Of a stretch of 52,848 nt of DNA, positions 25,689 through 33,426 are shown one piece after another (positions within the stretch are counted from its first letter, which is position 1; every line of letters starts with the position of its first letter). The notes under the pieces are model-generated. The model was not told where the DNA came from, searched no databases, and worked only from the letters and a program-made list of their open reading frames with translations. The DNA lies in NCBI GenBank assembly GCA_902524955.1, contig CABZEY010000006.1, positions 1 through 52,848 on the forward strand, written 5' to 3'. Position numbers and translations under genes: made by a program. The stretch is from an uncultured Pelagibacteraceae bacterium (GTDB lineage: Bacteria > Pseudomonadota > Alphaproteobacteria > Pelagibacterales > Pelagibacteraceae).

Positions 25689-25854
25689 TATATTTCTCTA
25701 ATGTAATATTTTGAATATTGATTGTTTTTTTTCCAACATTCTGGAAATTAACTGTAACTTTGTCATCTACGATTGATTGCACTTGTCCAATACCCCACTC
25801 TTTTTTTGATGGATTTACTACAAAGTCGCCAGGATCAAAGTCATATACACGCAT
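25675..25854 (-). CDS. DUF3553 family protein (59 residues)
   Basis: Minus-strand ORF from ATG 25854 encoding 59 residues. 'FDPGDFVVNPSKKEWGIGQVQS' split across residues 6-27 and 'DKVTVNFQNVGKKTI' at 31-45 match the short DUF3553 family, whose consensus is G-x-V-x-x-P-x-x-x-E-W-G-x-G-Q-V-Q followed by V-T-V-N-F-E-x-x-G-K-K-x-I. The fold looks like a small beta barrel, similar to CarD/UvrD-tail type modules; function is unknown. It is divergent from mnmA (33 bp) and overlaps cysQ downstream. Confidence 0.8.
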   Translation of the reverse strand: MRVYDFDPGDFVVNPSKKEWGIGQVQSIVDDKVTVNFQNVGKKTINIQNITLEKYNEKN

Positions 25855-25887
25855 TTTAAAATATAAATATCGTGATATACCGATGTT

Positions 25888-27021
25888 ATGAGTTTAGCAA
25901 CGTCTGACATTGTTAAAAATAATATTTTAGGATTTGACAAAGATAAATCCAAGACGAAAGTAGTAGTAGCAATGTCAGGAGGGGTTGATTCTTCAGTAGT
26001 AGCGGCATTATTAAAGATCCAAGGCTATGATGTTGTAGGTATTACACTGCAGTTATTTGATTATGGTAAAATTGGAAAATCCAAAGGTACTTGTTGTGCA
26101 GGAAAAGATATTTATGATGCAAAAAAGGTTTGCGATCAACTTGATATAAAACACGAAGTTTTTAATTATGAATCAATTTTTAAAGAAGAGGTCATGACAA
26201 AATTTGCAGATAGTTATGTTAGAGGCGAAACTCCAGTTCCTTGTATTGATTGTAATCAAACAGTTAAATTTAGAGACCTTTTTAAATCTGCTAAAAAATT
26301 AAATGCTGATGCTTTAGCTACAGGGCATTATGTAAGAAGAATTTTTAATAATAATGCCAAGATGTATAGACCTGATGATATAAATCGAGATCAAAGTTAT
26401 TTTTTATTCAATACTACTCAACAACAATTAGAATATTTAAGATTTCCATTAGGAAATATTTCTAAAGTTCTTACGAGAAATATAGCTAGAGATTTAAATT
26501 TACAGGTTGCTAATAAACCAGATAGCCAAGATATTTGTTTTGTACCAAATGGTAATTATAAAACTATAGTCGAAAAGCTGAAACCAGAGTCATTTATAGA
26601 GGGAAATATTACTGACACATCTGGTAAAATTATTGGTAAACATAAGGGCATAGCAAACTTCACAATTGGTCAAAGAAAAGGGATTAAAGTCGCATCATCT
26701 GAACCTTACTTTGTTATAAAAATTGATACAAAAAAAAATGAGATTATAGTCGGTTCAAGAGATGATCTTTTGGTTAAGCATATTTTTTTAAGAGATGTGA
26801 ATTTATTATGTGAAAGTAATGAGTTAAAAGGTGAATTTTTAGTAAAGGTCAGATCGACTGGTGGTCTTCTACCCTGCAAAATATTAGAAAATGGAACAAA
26901 AGTTCTATTAGAAAAGGGAGAGGGCGGGGTATCTCCAGGTCAAGCATGCGTTTTTTATAAAAAAGACGATTTAGGAGTAAGAGTCTTTGGCGGAGGCTGG
27001 ATAAAAAAGACCGAAAAATAA
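25888..27021 (+). CDS. mnmA: tRNA-specific 2-thiouridylase MnmA
   Basis: Catalyses the ATP-dependent 2-thiolation of U34 in Lys, Glu and Gln tRNAs. The 377-residue protein has the PP-loop S-G-G-V-D-S-S at residues 30-36. It has the catalytic cysteine pair in 'ETPVPCIDCNQTVKF' and 'SQDICFVP', the latter carrying the persulfide Cys. 'FTIGQRKGIKVA' and 'GGVSPGQACVFY' mark the C-terminal beta-barrel domain. An N-terminal extension of ~20 residues precedes the domain, common in alphaproteobacteria. Confidence 0.97.
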   Translation: MSLATSDIVKNNILGFDKDKSKTKVVVAMSGGVDSSVVAALLKIQGYDVVGITLQLFDYGKIGKSKGTCCAGKDIYDAKKVCDQLDIKHEVFNYESIFKEEVMTKFADSYVRGETPVPCIDCNQTVKFRDLFKSAKKLNADALATGHYVRRIFNNNAKMYRPDDINRDQSYFLFNTTQQQLEYLRFPLGNISKVLTRNIARDLNLQVANKPDSQDICFVPNGNYKTIVEKLKPESFIEGNITDTSGKIIGKHKGIANFTIGQRKGIKVASSEPYFVIKIDTKKNEIIVGSRDDLLVKHIFLRDVNLLCESNELKGEFLVKVRSTGGLLPCKILENGTKVLLEKGEGGVSPGQACVFYKKDDLGVRVFGGGWIKKTEK

Positions 27022-27022
27022 A

Positions 27023-27106
27023 CTACTTCTTTTTGTTTTTTCTTCTGTTTCGTCTTCTCTTGGATCCTATTTTTCTTCGACCTCTATGTTTTTTTGGATA
27101 ACCCAT
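27023..27106 (-). CDS. 27-residue very basic micro-ORF, possibly ribosome-associated
   Basis: Minus-strand ORF from ATG 27106: 27 residues, of which 18 are Arg or Lys, opening 'MGYPKKHRGRRKIGSK'. It lies 1 bp from the converging mnmA stop. Size and composition are reminiscent of small ribosomal proteins (bTHX, or the mS38/COX24-like bacterial proteins), but I cannot assign it to either from memory. Alternatively it is a chance reading frame in A/T-rich DNA; the run of Arg codons (CGA, AGA, CGT-type mixture) without an early stop argues mildly for coding. Confidence 0.45.
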   Translation of the reverse strand: MGYPKKHRGRRKIGSKRRRNRRKNKKK

Positions 27107-27170
27107 TTTAGTTTTATCAATTAAATTACAAGTTGTGTTTAGCAGAATTTTATTTTAATTACTACCAAAT

Positions 27171-27365
27171 ATGAGTTCATCTTTTGAAAAAAATAAAAAT
27201 CTAGATTTTACGAGAGACGAAAAAATTTCAAAAAACAATATAGATTACTTTAATTTAAAAGAGGATAGGGCAAATGAGGAAAAGAAAGAAAAGTTTCAAA
27301 ATTTCGTATTTGTATCAGTTGCAGCAATAGCTGTTATAGCTTTTGTAGCTATTATTTATTCATAA
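27171..27365 (+). CDS. Small tail-anchored membrane protein, unknown
   Basis: A 64-residue protein with a hydrophilic, charged N-terminal ~42 residues and one C-terminal membrane helix (about 44-62). No family recognised. It starts 64 bp after the basic micro-ORF's divergent start and is followed 18 bp later by a LysE gene. The topology suggests a tail-anchored protein exposing its charged part to the cytoplasm. Confidence 0.55.
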   Translation: MSSSFEKNKNLDFTRDEKISKNNIDYFNLKEDRANEEKKEKFQNFVFVSVAAIAVIAFVAIIYS

Positions 27366-27383
27366 ATACTTTATAATTTTATT

Positions 27384-27983
27384 ATGATTACCGCCGAACT
27401 TTTTTTCGGTCTCATTACATATTATTTTATCATGTTTATGACGCCCGGACCTAATAATGCGATGTTAGCTATTTCAGGTATTAAATTTGGTTTTAAAAGA
27501 TCCATACCACATATGATTGGTATTCCAATTGGACATACTATCCAAATAATTACAGTTTGTTTAGGACTTGGAACTTTGTTTCAAAAATTTCCTGAGATAC
27601 AGTTTGTTTTAAAATTTGTTGGATGTGGTTATTTATTTTATCTTGCATTTAAAATGTTTGGTTCATTTAATTTTAAATCGCAAAAGAATAGAGGACGACC
27701 AATGAAAATTTATGAAGCTTTATTATTTCAATTTTTGAATCCAAAAGCATGGGTTGTTGCTTTAACTGTAGTTACAGTTTTTTTTCCAAATGAAGAAAAT
27801 TTTGTAAAAGCAACTTTATTCGTTTCACTTTCTGCGCCATTAATGTGTTTTTTTTCAGTAATAACTTGGGCGGGTTTTGGTTCATCTATAAGGGTATTTA
27901 TTTCAAATGAAAAAATAAAAAAATTTATAGAAGTATCGATGGCATTACTTTTGGCAGTGACCGCAGTGTTTATGTTAATATGA
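27384..27983 (+). CDS. LysE family translocator (second copy)
   Basis: A 199-residue six-helix exporter. It has the LysE/RhtB signature 'FMTPGPNNAMLAISGIKFGFKRS', 'PHMIGIPIGHTIQII' and 'LLFQFLNPKAWVVALTVV', and is a better family match than the copy at 14614-15228. It exports an amino acid or analogue; the substrate is unknown. Its stop overlaps the start of the YjbQ gene by 4 bp (ATGA). Confidence 0.92.
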   Translation: MITAELFFGLITYYFIMFMTPGPNNAMLAISGIKFGFKRSIPHMIGIPIGHTIQIITVCLGLGTLFQKFPEIQFVLKFVGCGYLFYLAFKMFGSFNFKSQKNRGRPMKIYEALLFQFLNPKAWVVALTVVTVFFPNEENFVKATLFVSLSAPLMCFFSVITWAGFGSSIRVFISNEKIKKFIEVSMALLLAVTAVFMLI

Positions 27984-28399
27984 TACAATTTTTTAAAGAA
28001 ATTAAAATTAAAACAAATGGTCAAGAACTTATAGAGATAACAAGTAATATATTAGATATTGTTGAAAGCACCTCAATTAAGGAGGGTATTCTTAATTTAA
28101 GTATTTTACATACAAGCGCATCTTTACTTGTACAAGAAAATGCTGATTCAGATGTTAAAAAAGATTTATTAAATTTTTTTGATAGCACTGTACCGATGGA
28201 TCCCAGCTTGTATATTCACAACATCGAGGGAAAAGATGATATGCCGGCTCATATCAAAACAGCCTTAACTAATACACACATCACGTTAAGTATAAGATCA
28301 AAAAAATTAATTTTAGGAACTTGGCAAGGTATTTACTTATTCGAACACAGATTAATTAACCAAAATAGAACTATTTTGGCACATATCATAGGAAATTAG
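27980..28399 (+). CDS. yjbQ: YjbQ / UPF0047 family protein
   Basis: A 139-residue protein of the YjbQ family. Conserved elements are 'LNLSILHTSASLLVQENADSDV', 'GKDDMPAHIKTALTNTHITLSI' and 'LGTWQGIYLFEHR'. The family is sometimes annotated as a secondary thiamine-phosphate synthase from weak complementation; the true role is uncertain. The conserved His/Asp cluster suggests metal binding. It is coupled to the LysE exporter. Confidence 0.93.
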   Translation: MIQFFKEIKIKTNGQELIEITSNILDIVESTSIKEGILNLSILHTSASLLVQENADSDVKKDLLNFFDSTVPMDPSLYIHNIEGKDDMPAHIKTALTNTHITLSIRSKKLILGTWQGIYLFEHRLINQNRTILAHIIGN

Positions 28400-28444
28400 T
28401 ATTGACCAAATTCAATCATTCAAATAAAAGCACTGTTTATTACT

Positions 28445-28909
28445 ATGGTAAAAAAACGAAAATCAAAAAGAGTTTCTAAAAGCAAAAGAAGAAACTCGTC
28501 TAAAAAGGGTTCTAAAGAAAATAGAATTTTAATTTATGGACTAGCAGCTGCCATAGCTTTGGCATTTATTGTAATGGCTTTTCCAGGCGGTAATCAAAAA
28601 AAAGATGTAAAAAGAGTAAGTCCAGCTAAAGAAGTTAAAGAAAATAAAGTTTCTGATATTAAGCAAACAAAAGAGGTTAAACTAAATCTTCCCAAAAAAA
28701 CTAAAGCAATAAATACTCCTAGCTTTAATGAAAAAGCAGTTCAAATTAGATTTGCTGAAATAGATTATAATAGTAATAAAAAAATTTCGTTAAGAGAATA
28801 CTTATATTATTTTAAAGACAAGGCAGTAGGAAAAAAGAAATTTAAATCTATAGATAAAAACAAAGATAGAAATATTACATACGACGAGTATTTAGCATCT
28901 AGAAAATAG
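28445..28909 (+). CDS. Membrane-anchored EF-hand calcium-binding protein
   Basis: A 154-residue protein: a very basic N-terminus (1-26), one membrane helix (~28-46), a Lys-rich linker, and a C-terminal pair of EF-hand loops. Loop 1 has Asp107, Asn109, Asn111, Ser115, Glu118. Loop 2 has Asp137, Asn139, Asp141, Asn143, Thr145, Glu148. Both keep the Ca2+-ligand spacing 1-3-5-7-9-12. By the positive-inside rule the basic N-terminus is cytoplasmic and the EF-hands face the periplasm, where sea-water calcium is plentiful. Function unknown; a calcium-dependent envelope scaffold is possible. Confidence 0.75.
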   Translation: MVKKRKSKRVSKSKRRNSSKKGSKENRILIYGLAAAIALAFIVMAFPGGNQKKDVKRVSPAKEVKENKVSDIKQTKEVKLNLPKKTKAINTPSFNEKAVQIRFAEIDYNSNKKISLREYLYYFKDKAVGKKKFKSIDKNKDRNITYDEYLASRK

Positions 28910-28942
28910 TTTTAATTATCTGAATTGTCGCAATTTAATAAA

Positions 28943-28972
28943 TTGACATTTAAGTCCGCCTAGTTCATTTTT
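28943..28972 (+). promoter_or_regulatory. Candidate glcB promoter with consensus -35 element
   Basis: A perfect TTGACA at 28943-28948 lies 29 bp before the glcB ATG. With 16-17 bp spacing the -10 would be TTCATT/CATTTT near 28965-28971, a poor match. If used, transcription would begin within a few bases of the ATG, leaving almost no 5' leader. Assigned by eye only. Confidence 0.35.
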
Positions 28973-28977
28973 AATTT

Positions 28978-31140
28978 ATGAGCGCAAATTACATTAGTAT
29001 TAATAACTCTCAAGTTCATAAAACATTATATGATTTTGTAAATTTAGAGGTATTACCTAATTTAAAAATATCAGAAAAAGAGTTTTGGAATGGTTTTATC
29101 GAAACTGCAAATGGGCTAGCTCAAGAAAATAGAGATCTATTACAAAAAAGAGATGAAATTCAGAAAAAATTAGATGATTGGTATAAATCAAAAAATAAAA
29201 AAATAAATTTCGAAGAATATAAAAAATTTCTATATGAAATAGGTTATCTTGTTGATGAGAAAGAGGATTTTAAGATTGAAACCTCAGATGTAGATGATGA
29301 GATTGCTAAAATTGCTGGACCTCAATTAGTTGTTCCCGTCGATAATGCAAGGTATGCAATTAATGCAGCAAATGCAAGATGGGGCAGTATGTATGATGCA
29401 TTATATGGCTCAGATATTATTGATGATAAAAATGGTTGTGACAAATTAAAAGTTTATAATCCAAAACGTGGTGAAGAAGTTGTAAACAAAGGTAGAGAAT
29501 TTTTAGATCAAAATTTTTCACTAGAAGATGCAAGTTGGAAAAATGTTAAAAGCTTTATTAAAAATAAAAGTGATTTAAAAATAATTCTTGAGGATAAAAA
29601 AGAAACACATCTGATAAATAAAAGACAATTTATTGGATATACAGGTAATAAAGAAAATCTTGATACTATTATACTAAAAAATAATAACCTTCACATAGAA
29701 ATTAAAATTGATGCTAATCATCCTATTGGGAAATCAGATAAAGCAAATATATGTGATATTATAATTGAATCTGCCATTTCGACAATTATGGATTTAGAAG
29801 ATTCTGTTGCTGCTGTTGACGCTGATGACAAAGTAAAATGTTATAGAAATTGGCTTGGCATTATGATGACCACTCTAGAGACTGAGATGAAAAAAAATGG
29901 AAAATCATTTGTAAGAAAATTAAATCCTGACAAAGTATATTATGATAAAGAGGAAAACAAAAAATATTTACATGGAAGATCTCTTTTACTTATAAGAAAC
30001 GTGGGCCATTTGATGACCAGTTCAGCAATTATTCTTGATGATGGCTCTGAAATTCCTGAGGGTATTATGGATGCGTTTATAACTGTATTATGTGCAGTTC
30101 ATGATTTTAAATTGAAAAAAAACTCTAGAAAAAATTCAGTTTACATCGTTAAACCTAAAATGCATGGTCCAGAGGAAGTCGCATTTACAGATAAAATATT
30201 CTGTAAAGTTGAAAATGTTTTAAAACTGGATCCAAATACAATTAAAATGGGTATAATGGATGAAGAGAGGAGAACTACTGTAAATTTAAAAGAGTGTATT
30301 CGTAATGCAAAAAAAAGAATTGTATTTATAAATACAGGTTTTCTAGATAGGACCGGTGATGAAATGCACACATCGTTTGAAGCTGGACCTATGATTTTTA
30401 AGGGAGAGATGAAAAAGTCAAGTTGGTTAAACACTTATGAGGATTGGAATGTGGATATAGGTTTAGAGTGTGGTTTCTCAGGAAAAGCCCAGATTGGAAA
30501 AGGAATGTGGGCGATGCCAGATAAAATGAAAGATATGATAGAGCAAAAAATTGGACATCCTAAGTCAGGCGCTAATTGTGCTTGGGTTCCATCACCAACT
30601 GCTGCCACGTTGCATTCAATGCATTATCATCAGGTCAATGTTTTCGATCAACAAAAAAAGTTAGTATCTAGAAAAAGAGCTAATTTAGATAATATATTAA
30701 CAATTCCAATTGCAGACCGACCAAATTGGTCAATAGAAGATATTAGAAAAGAGATAGAAAATAATTGCCAAGGTATACTGGGCTATGTTGTGAGATGGAT
30801 TGATCAAGGCGTTGGTTGTTCTAAAGTTCCAGACATTAATAACGTTGGTTTGATGGAGGACAGAGCAACATTAAGAATTTCTTCACAGCACATTGCTAAT
30901 TGGTTACATCATGAAATTTGCACTAAAGAGCAAGTGATTGAAGCAATGAAAAAAATGGCTAAAGTTGTAGATGATCAGAATTCTAAAGATAAAAATTATG
31001 TAGCAATTAGTAATAATTTTGATAATTCAATTGCTTTTAAAGCTGCTTGTGAACTTGTATTTGAAGGTAAATTACAACCTTCTGGATATACAGAGCCCAT
31101 ATTGCATAAAAAAAGACTAGAAAAAAAATTAAGTAATTAA
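28978..31140 (+). CDS. glcB: Malate synthase G
   Basis: Condenses glyoxylate with acetyl-CoA to malate. The 720-residue length and sequence blocks '[16 protein letters not shown]', '[15 protein letters not shown]', '[20 protein letters not shown]' and '[21 protein letters not shown]' are those of the monomeric G isoform. In SAR11 it is used to assimilate glyoxylate and glycine carbon. The 68-bp upstream gap contains no recognisable glycine-riboswitch core, unlike some cultured SAR11 strains. No ribosome binding site is evident before the ATG. Confidence 0.97.
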   Translation: MSANYISINNSQVHKTLYDFVNLEVLPNLKISEKEFWNGFIETANGLAQENRDLLQKRDEIQKKLDDWYKSKNKKINFEEYKKFLYEIGYLVDEKEDFKIETSDVDDEIAKIAGPQLVVPVDNARYAINAANARWGSMYDALYGSDIIDDKNGCDKLKVYNPKRGEEVVNKGREFLDQNFSLEDASWKNVKSFIKNKSDLKIILEDKKETHLINKRQFIGYTGNKENLDTIILKNNNLHIEIKIDANHPIGKSDKANICDIIIESAISTIMDLEDSVAAVDADDKVKCYRNWLGIMMTTLETEMKKNGKSFVRKLNPDKVYYDKEENKKYLHGRSLLLIRNVGHLMTSSAIILDDGSEIPEGIMDAFITVLCAVHDFKLKKNSRKNSVYIVKPKMHGPEEVAFTDKIFCKVENVLKLDPNTIKMGIMDEERRTTVNLKECIRNAKKRIVFINTGFLDRTGDEMHTSFEAGPMIFKGEMKKSSWLNTYEDWNVDIGLECGFSGKAQIGKGMWAMPDKMKDMIEQKIGHPKSGANCAWVPSPTAATLHSMHYHQVNVFDQQKKLVSRKRANLDNILTIPIADRPNWSIEDIRKEIENNCQGILGYVVRWIDQGVGCSKVPDINNVGLMEDRATLRISSQHIANWLHHEICTKEQVIEAMKKMAKVVDDQNSKDKNYVAISNNFDNSIAFKAACELVFEGKLQPSGYTEPILHKKRLEKKLSN

Positions 31141-31151
31141 ACTTTTCTCTT

Positions 31152-31583
31152 ATGAAATTATTAATTTATTTGACTGTTTTTATATTTATTTTAATTCCTA
31201 AATCGTATTCTGAAAATATGATACCTTTAAAAACTTACTTAAAAAATAATAAAAATTTTAAAGACTTAAGTAGAACTATATATCTTTTAAAAAGATGTAC
31301 TTCTTTACATTATTTTTTATCTAATAATGAGTTTACAAAAAAGGATAATAATGTTCGCATAAGATACGAAAAGGATTATAATTTTTTCTCTATAAGACTT
31401 TATAAAATTTTAAATATTGACAATACTGATTTTACTAAATTAAATAAAAAAGTTGATGATGAAATGATAAAATTTTCAAAAATATATTCTAATGATGGTA
31501 GAAAAAATTTATCTAAAACAGGGTCCTATTTTAAAAAAAGTTATATACTTGAAGATTTAAAGATATGCTCAAAAATTCAATAG
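31152..31583 (+). CDS. Exported protein of unknown function
   Basis: A 143-residue protein with a signal peptide (hydrophobic residues 3-16, probable cut after Ser20). The mature part is charged and probably helical, with two cysteines (about residues 49 and 138) that could pair in the periplasm. No family recognised. It starts 11 bp after glcB on the same strand and may be co-transcribed. It loosely resembles the secreted protein at 7921-8481 in size and Cys count, but I see no convincing sequence match. Confidence 0.65.
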   Translation: MKLLIYLTVFIFILIPKSYSENMIPLKTYLKNNKNFKDLSRTIYLLKRCTSLHYFLSNNEFTKKDNNVRIRYEKDYNFFSIRLYKILNIDNTDFTKLNKKVDDEMIKFSKIYSNDGRKNLSKTGSYFKKSYILEDLKICSKIQ

Positions 31584-31683
31584 AGTTGTAATTAAATATT
31601 TTATCGTAAAATATAAAAATATTTGCAATAAATATATTCAACTAATAGTTGTATTTTAACCAGATAATTATATTAGCTTAACT

Positions 31684-31910
31684 ATGAAAAAAATTTTATA
31701 TTTTTTTACCCATCATAATCATGAGCTGTGCGTTTCCCAACGGCATTTATGAGTAATGGAATATTTTCTATCGGTGCAACACAATCTCTAAACAAAGCTG
31801 CTATAACAACTGGCACTGATTATGTGATTAAAAAAGAGACAGGAAAAAATAAAATTGAGCATTTTTCCTCAAGAATGTTAAAAAAGATTGTACTCAAAAA
31901 AGCAATCTAA
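31684..31910 (+). pseudogene. Decayed small lipoprotein gene with two apparent frameshifts
   Basis: Three consecutive frames together spell one lipoprotein. An ATG at 31684 gives a Lys-Lys signal start in frame 1. A one-base change in the T-run at 31701-31707 moves to a frame with 'LPIIIMSCAF' (a lipobox ending in Cys). One extra C in the CCC at ~31736 then moves to a third frame reading 'PTAFMSNGIFSIG', 'TTGTDYVIKKETGK' up to the stop at 31910. The last part resembles small SAR11 proteins with a conserved K-E-T-G-K segment. Each frame alone has no sensible start. Homopolymer sequencing error is an alternative. The rest of the 31584-31962 gap is AT-rich with a 13-nt palindrome at 31639-31651 and nothing else I can name. 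Confidence 0.5.
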
Positions 31911-31962
31911 AAATTAATTGCAAATAAATATTCAAAATTTATAATATTTTATAATTAAATTT

Positions 31963-32268
31963 ATGAAAAAAATATTAATTTTTGTTTTTCTATCAAGTGT
32001 TTTTACTCAGACATCTTATGCAGTTTCATTTAAAGATGCTAAATTAGCAGTTCAAAAAGCAAGAACTTGTTACCTATCATTACCTAGTAATTATAGGAGT
32101 GCAGTTAGCAAATCTTATTACGATGCAAGCAATTATTTGAGTGATGGTCGAAAATATTTAAATATGAAAGGTCAAGAAAGATTAGCATCTGCATTTTTTC
32201 GAAATGCCAAAGTCTATGCTGACCTGGTATTACAGGTTGGTAGGAATATGGGAAGCAGATCTTGCTAG
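31963..32268 (+). CDS. Small exported protein of unknown function
   Basis: A 101-residue protein with a clear signal peptide (hydrophobic 4-15, cleavage likely after 'SYA' at residue 20). The mature ~81 residues are helical with many Tyr, Arg and Ser. Two cysteines sit near the start (Cys36) and at the very last residue (Cys101), well placed for one disulfide. No family recognised. It is transcribed alone upstream of tRNA-Met. Confidence 0.65.
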   Translation: MKKILIFVFLSSVFTQTSYAVSFKDAKLAVQKARTCYLSLPSNYRSAVSKSYYDASNYLSDGRKYLNMKGQERLASAFFRNAKVYADLVLQVGRNMGSRSC

Positions 32269-32349
32269 AGTGAAATTTGATTAAAAAAAAATTTTTTTAA
32301 CAATTATCTTTAACTCTTTCATTGTCTAATTATCTTTTTTAAGAGAGAC

Positions 32350-32377
32350 GTGACAAAAAAGACATTATATTGTAAAT
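32350..32377 (+). promoter_or_regulatory. Possible promoter for tRNA-Met
   Basis: GTGACA at 32350-32355 and GTAAAT at 32372-32377 are separated by 16 bp and end 11 bp before the tRNA. Both are partial matches to -35/-10 consensus, chosen because a tRNA promoter is needed here; no other candidate fits better. Confidence 0.3.
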
Positions 32378-32388
32378 AATTCAGTATT

Positions 32389-32465
32389 GGCGGGATAGCT
32401 CAGTTGGTTAGAGCACGGGACTCATAAGCCCGGGGTCGGCAGTTCAAATCTGCCTCCCGCTACCA
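32389..32465 (+). tRNA. tRNA-Met (anticodon CAU), CCA encoded
   Basis: A full cloverleaf: acceptor GGCGGGA (32389-32395) pairs with TCCCGCT (with G1-U72 wobble). The D arm is GCTC/GAGC, the anticodon stem CGGGA/GCCCG with loop CTCATAA (one A-G mismatch at the loop side), the T arm GGCAG-TTCAAAT-CTGCC, discriminator A and encoded CCA. The absence of the initiator's 1-72 mismatch type and of three GC pairs at 29-31 argues for the elongator. A tRNA-Ile2 with modified CAU cannot be fully excluded by eye. Confidence 0.93.
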
Positions 32466-32470
32466 AAAAC

Positions 32471-32863
32471 ATGAAAAAAAATTATAAAGCTATGGTTCTC
32501 ACTTGTATTGATCCAAGGTGTCAACCAAAAATAAATACCATAATGAAGAATAAAAAACTAATAGGTAAATATAGTTTATTTTCTATTGCAGGCTCAACAT
32601 TAGGTATTACATCCAAAAAATTGAGTAATTGGGACAAGGTATTTTGGAAAAATTTTTCTATTTCTTCTCAAATACATGGCATCAAAAAATTAATTGCAAT
32701 TAACCATTATGATTGTGGTTTGGCTAAAATGCTTAATAAAAAAAAAATATTTAATAAAAAAATAGAAAAAAAAATACATGATAATTCATTTAAATCTTTT
32801 AAAAAGAGTTTTTCAAAAAAATATCCAAAATTTAAATTAGAAACAAAAATTATATCAGTTTAA
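32471..32863 (+). CDS. Minimal beta-carbonic-anhydrase-like protein
   Basis: A 130-residue protein with the beta-carbonic anhydrase zinc site: Cys12-x-Asp14-x-Arg16 in 'LTCIDPRCQPK' and His79-x2-Cys82 in 'INHYDCGLAKM', plus 'SIAGSTLG' at the position of the family's 'RNAG' loop. It is much shorter than usual (~200) and lacks the C-terminal helices that form the dimer, so activity is uncertain; short members of this group are often called carbonic-anhydrase-like. Its ATG lies only 5 nt after the tRNA CCA end, leaving no room for a ribosome binding site. Confidence 0.75.
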   Translation: MKKNYKAMVLTCIDPRCQPKINTIMKNKKLIGKYSLFSIAGSTLGITSKKLSNWDKVFWKNFSISSQIHGIKKLIAINHYDCGLAKMLNKKKIFNKKIEKKIHDNSFKSFKKSFSKKYPKFKLETKIISV

Positions 32864-32868
32864 TTATG

Positions 32869-33396
32869 TTAGTGGCCAGGAAATTTAATTAAACTAAATG
32901 TTTTATATCCTTTTGACTTTAATTTATTATTACCAGGGAGATCAAATAAATTAATTAAAAATATAAAACCTGAAACTTTTGCTTTTGCTTTTTCAACAAG
33001 CTTTGCCCCAGCTAGTGCCGTCCCTCCTGTAGCAATTAGATCATCAATAATTAAAACTTTATCATTTTTTTTTAAAGAAGATTTGTGTATTTCCAAAATA
33101 TCAAAACCGTATTCTAATTTAAATTTTTGAGAGTGAGTTTTTCCAGGTAATTTGCCTTTTTTTCTTAAAAGCACTAAAGGTCTATTAGTTAAAAAACTTA
33201 GAACCGCTGCAAATAAGAAACCACGAGACTCAATTGCCGCGATTTTAGAAAAACTCAATTTTTTACTAATTGTTCTCATTTTTTTTATCGTAAAATTGAA
33301 AGCTTTTTTGTTTTCAATAAGAGAGGTGATATCCCTAAATAAAATTCCCTTTTTTGGATAATTTGGAATACTTCGAATTATTTTTTCTAATTTCAT
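32869..33396 (-). CDS. apt: Adenine phosphoribosyltransferase
   Basis: Salvages adenine to AMP using PRPP. The 175-residue protein has 'IRSIPNYPKKGILFRDIT' at the N-terminus, 'AAIESRGFLFAAVL', and the PRPP motif 'VLIIDDLIATGGTALAGAKL'. Its divergent neighbour mtnP (30 bp away) releases adenine from methylthioadenosine, so the two are functionally matched and may share a promoter region. Confidence 0.95.
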   Translation of the reverse strand: MKLEKIIRSIPNYPKKGILFRDITSLIENKKAFNFTIKKMRTISKKLSFSKIAAIESRGFLFAAVLSFLTNRPLVLLRKKGKLPGKTHSQKFKLEYGFDILEIHKSSLKKNDKVLIIDDLIATGGTALAGAKLVEKAKAKVSGFIFLINLFDLPGNNKLKSKGYKTFSLIKFPGH

Positions 33397-33426
33397 TTTA
33401 CTAGTTATTAATATAAATAATCAATT

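Noticed and set aside
28910-28977. Glycine riboswitch before glcB
   Set aside because: The gap is only 68 bp, with no recognisable conserved core and a consensus -35 close to the ATG.
31728-31910. Stand-alone 60-residue gene starting at GTG 31728
   Set aside because: No ribosome binding site; the matching signal peptide and lipobox lie just upstream in other frames, so a broken lipoprotein gene explains it better.
32280-32302. A9/T7 palindromic run as a terminator after the small secreted gene
   Set aside because: Pure A/T stem with no GC core; indistinguishable from the AT-rich background.
32389-32465. Initiator tRNA-fMet identity for the CAU tRNA
   Set aside because: The acceptor has a G1-U72 wobble instead of the initiator C1-A72 type mismatch, and the anticodon stem lacks the three consecutive GC pairs.
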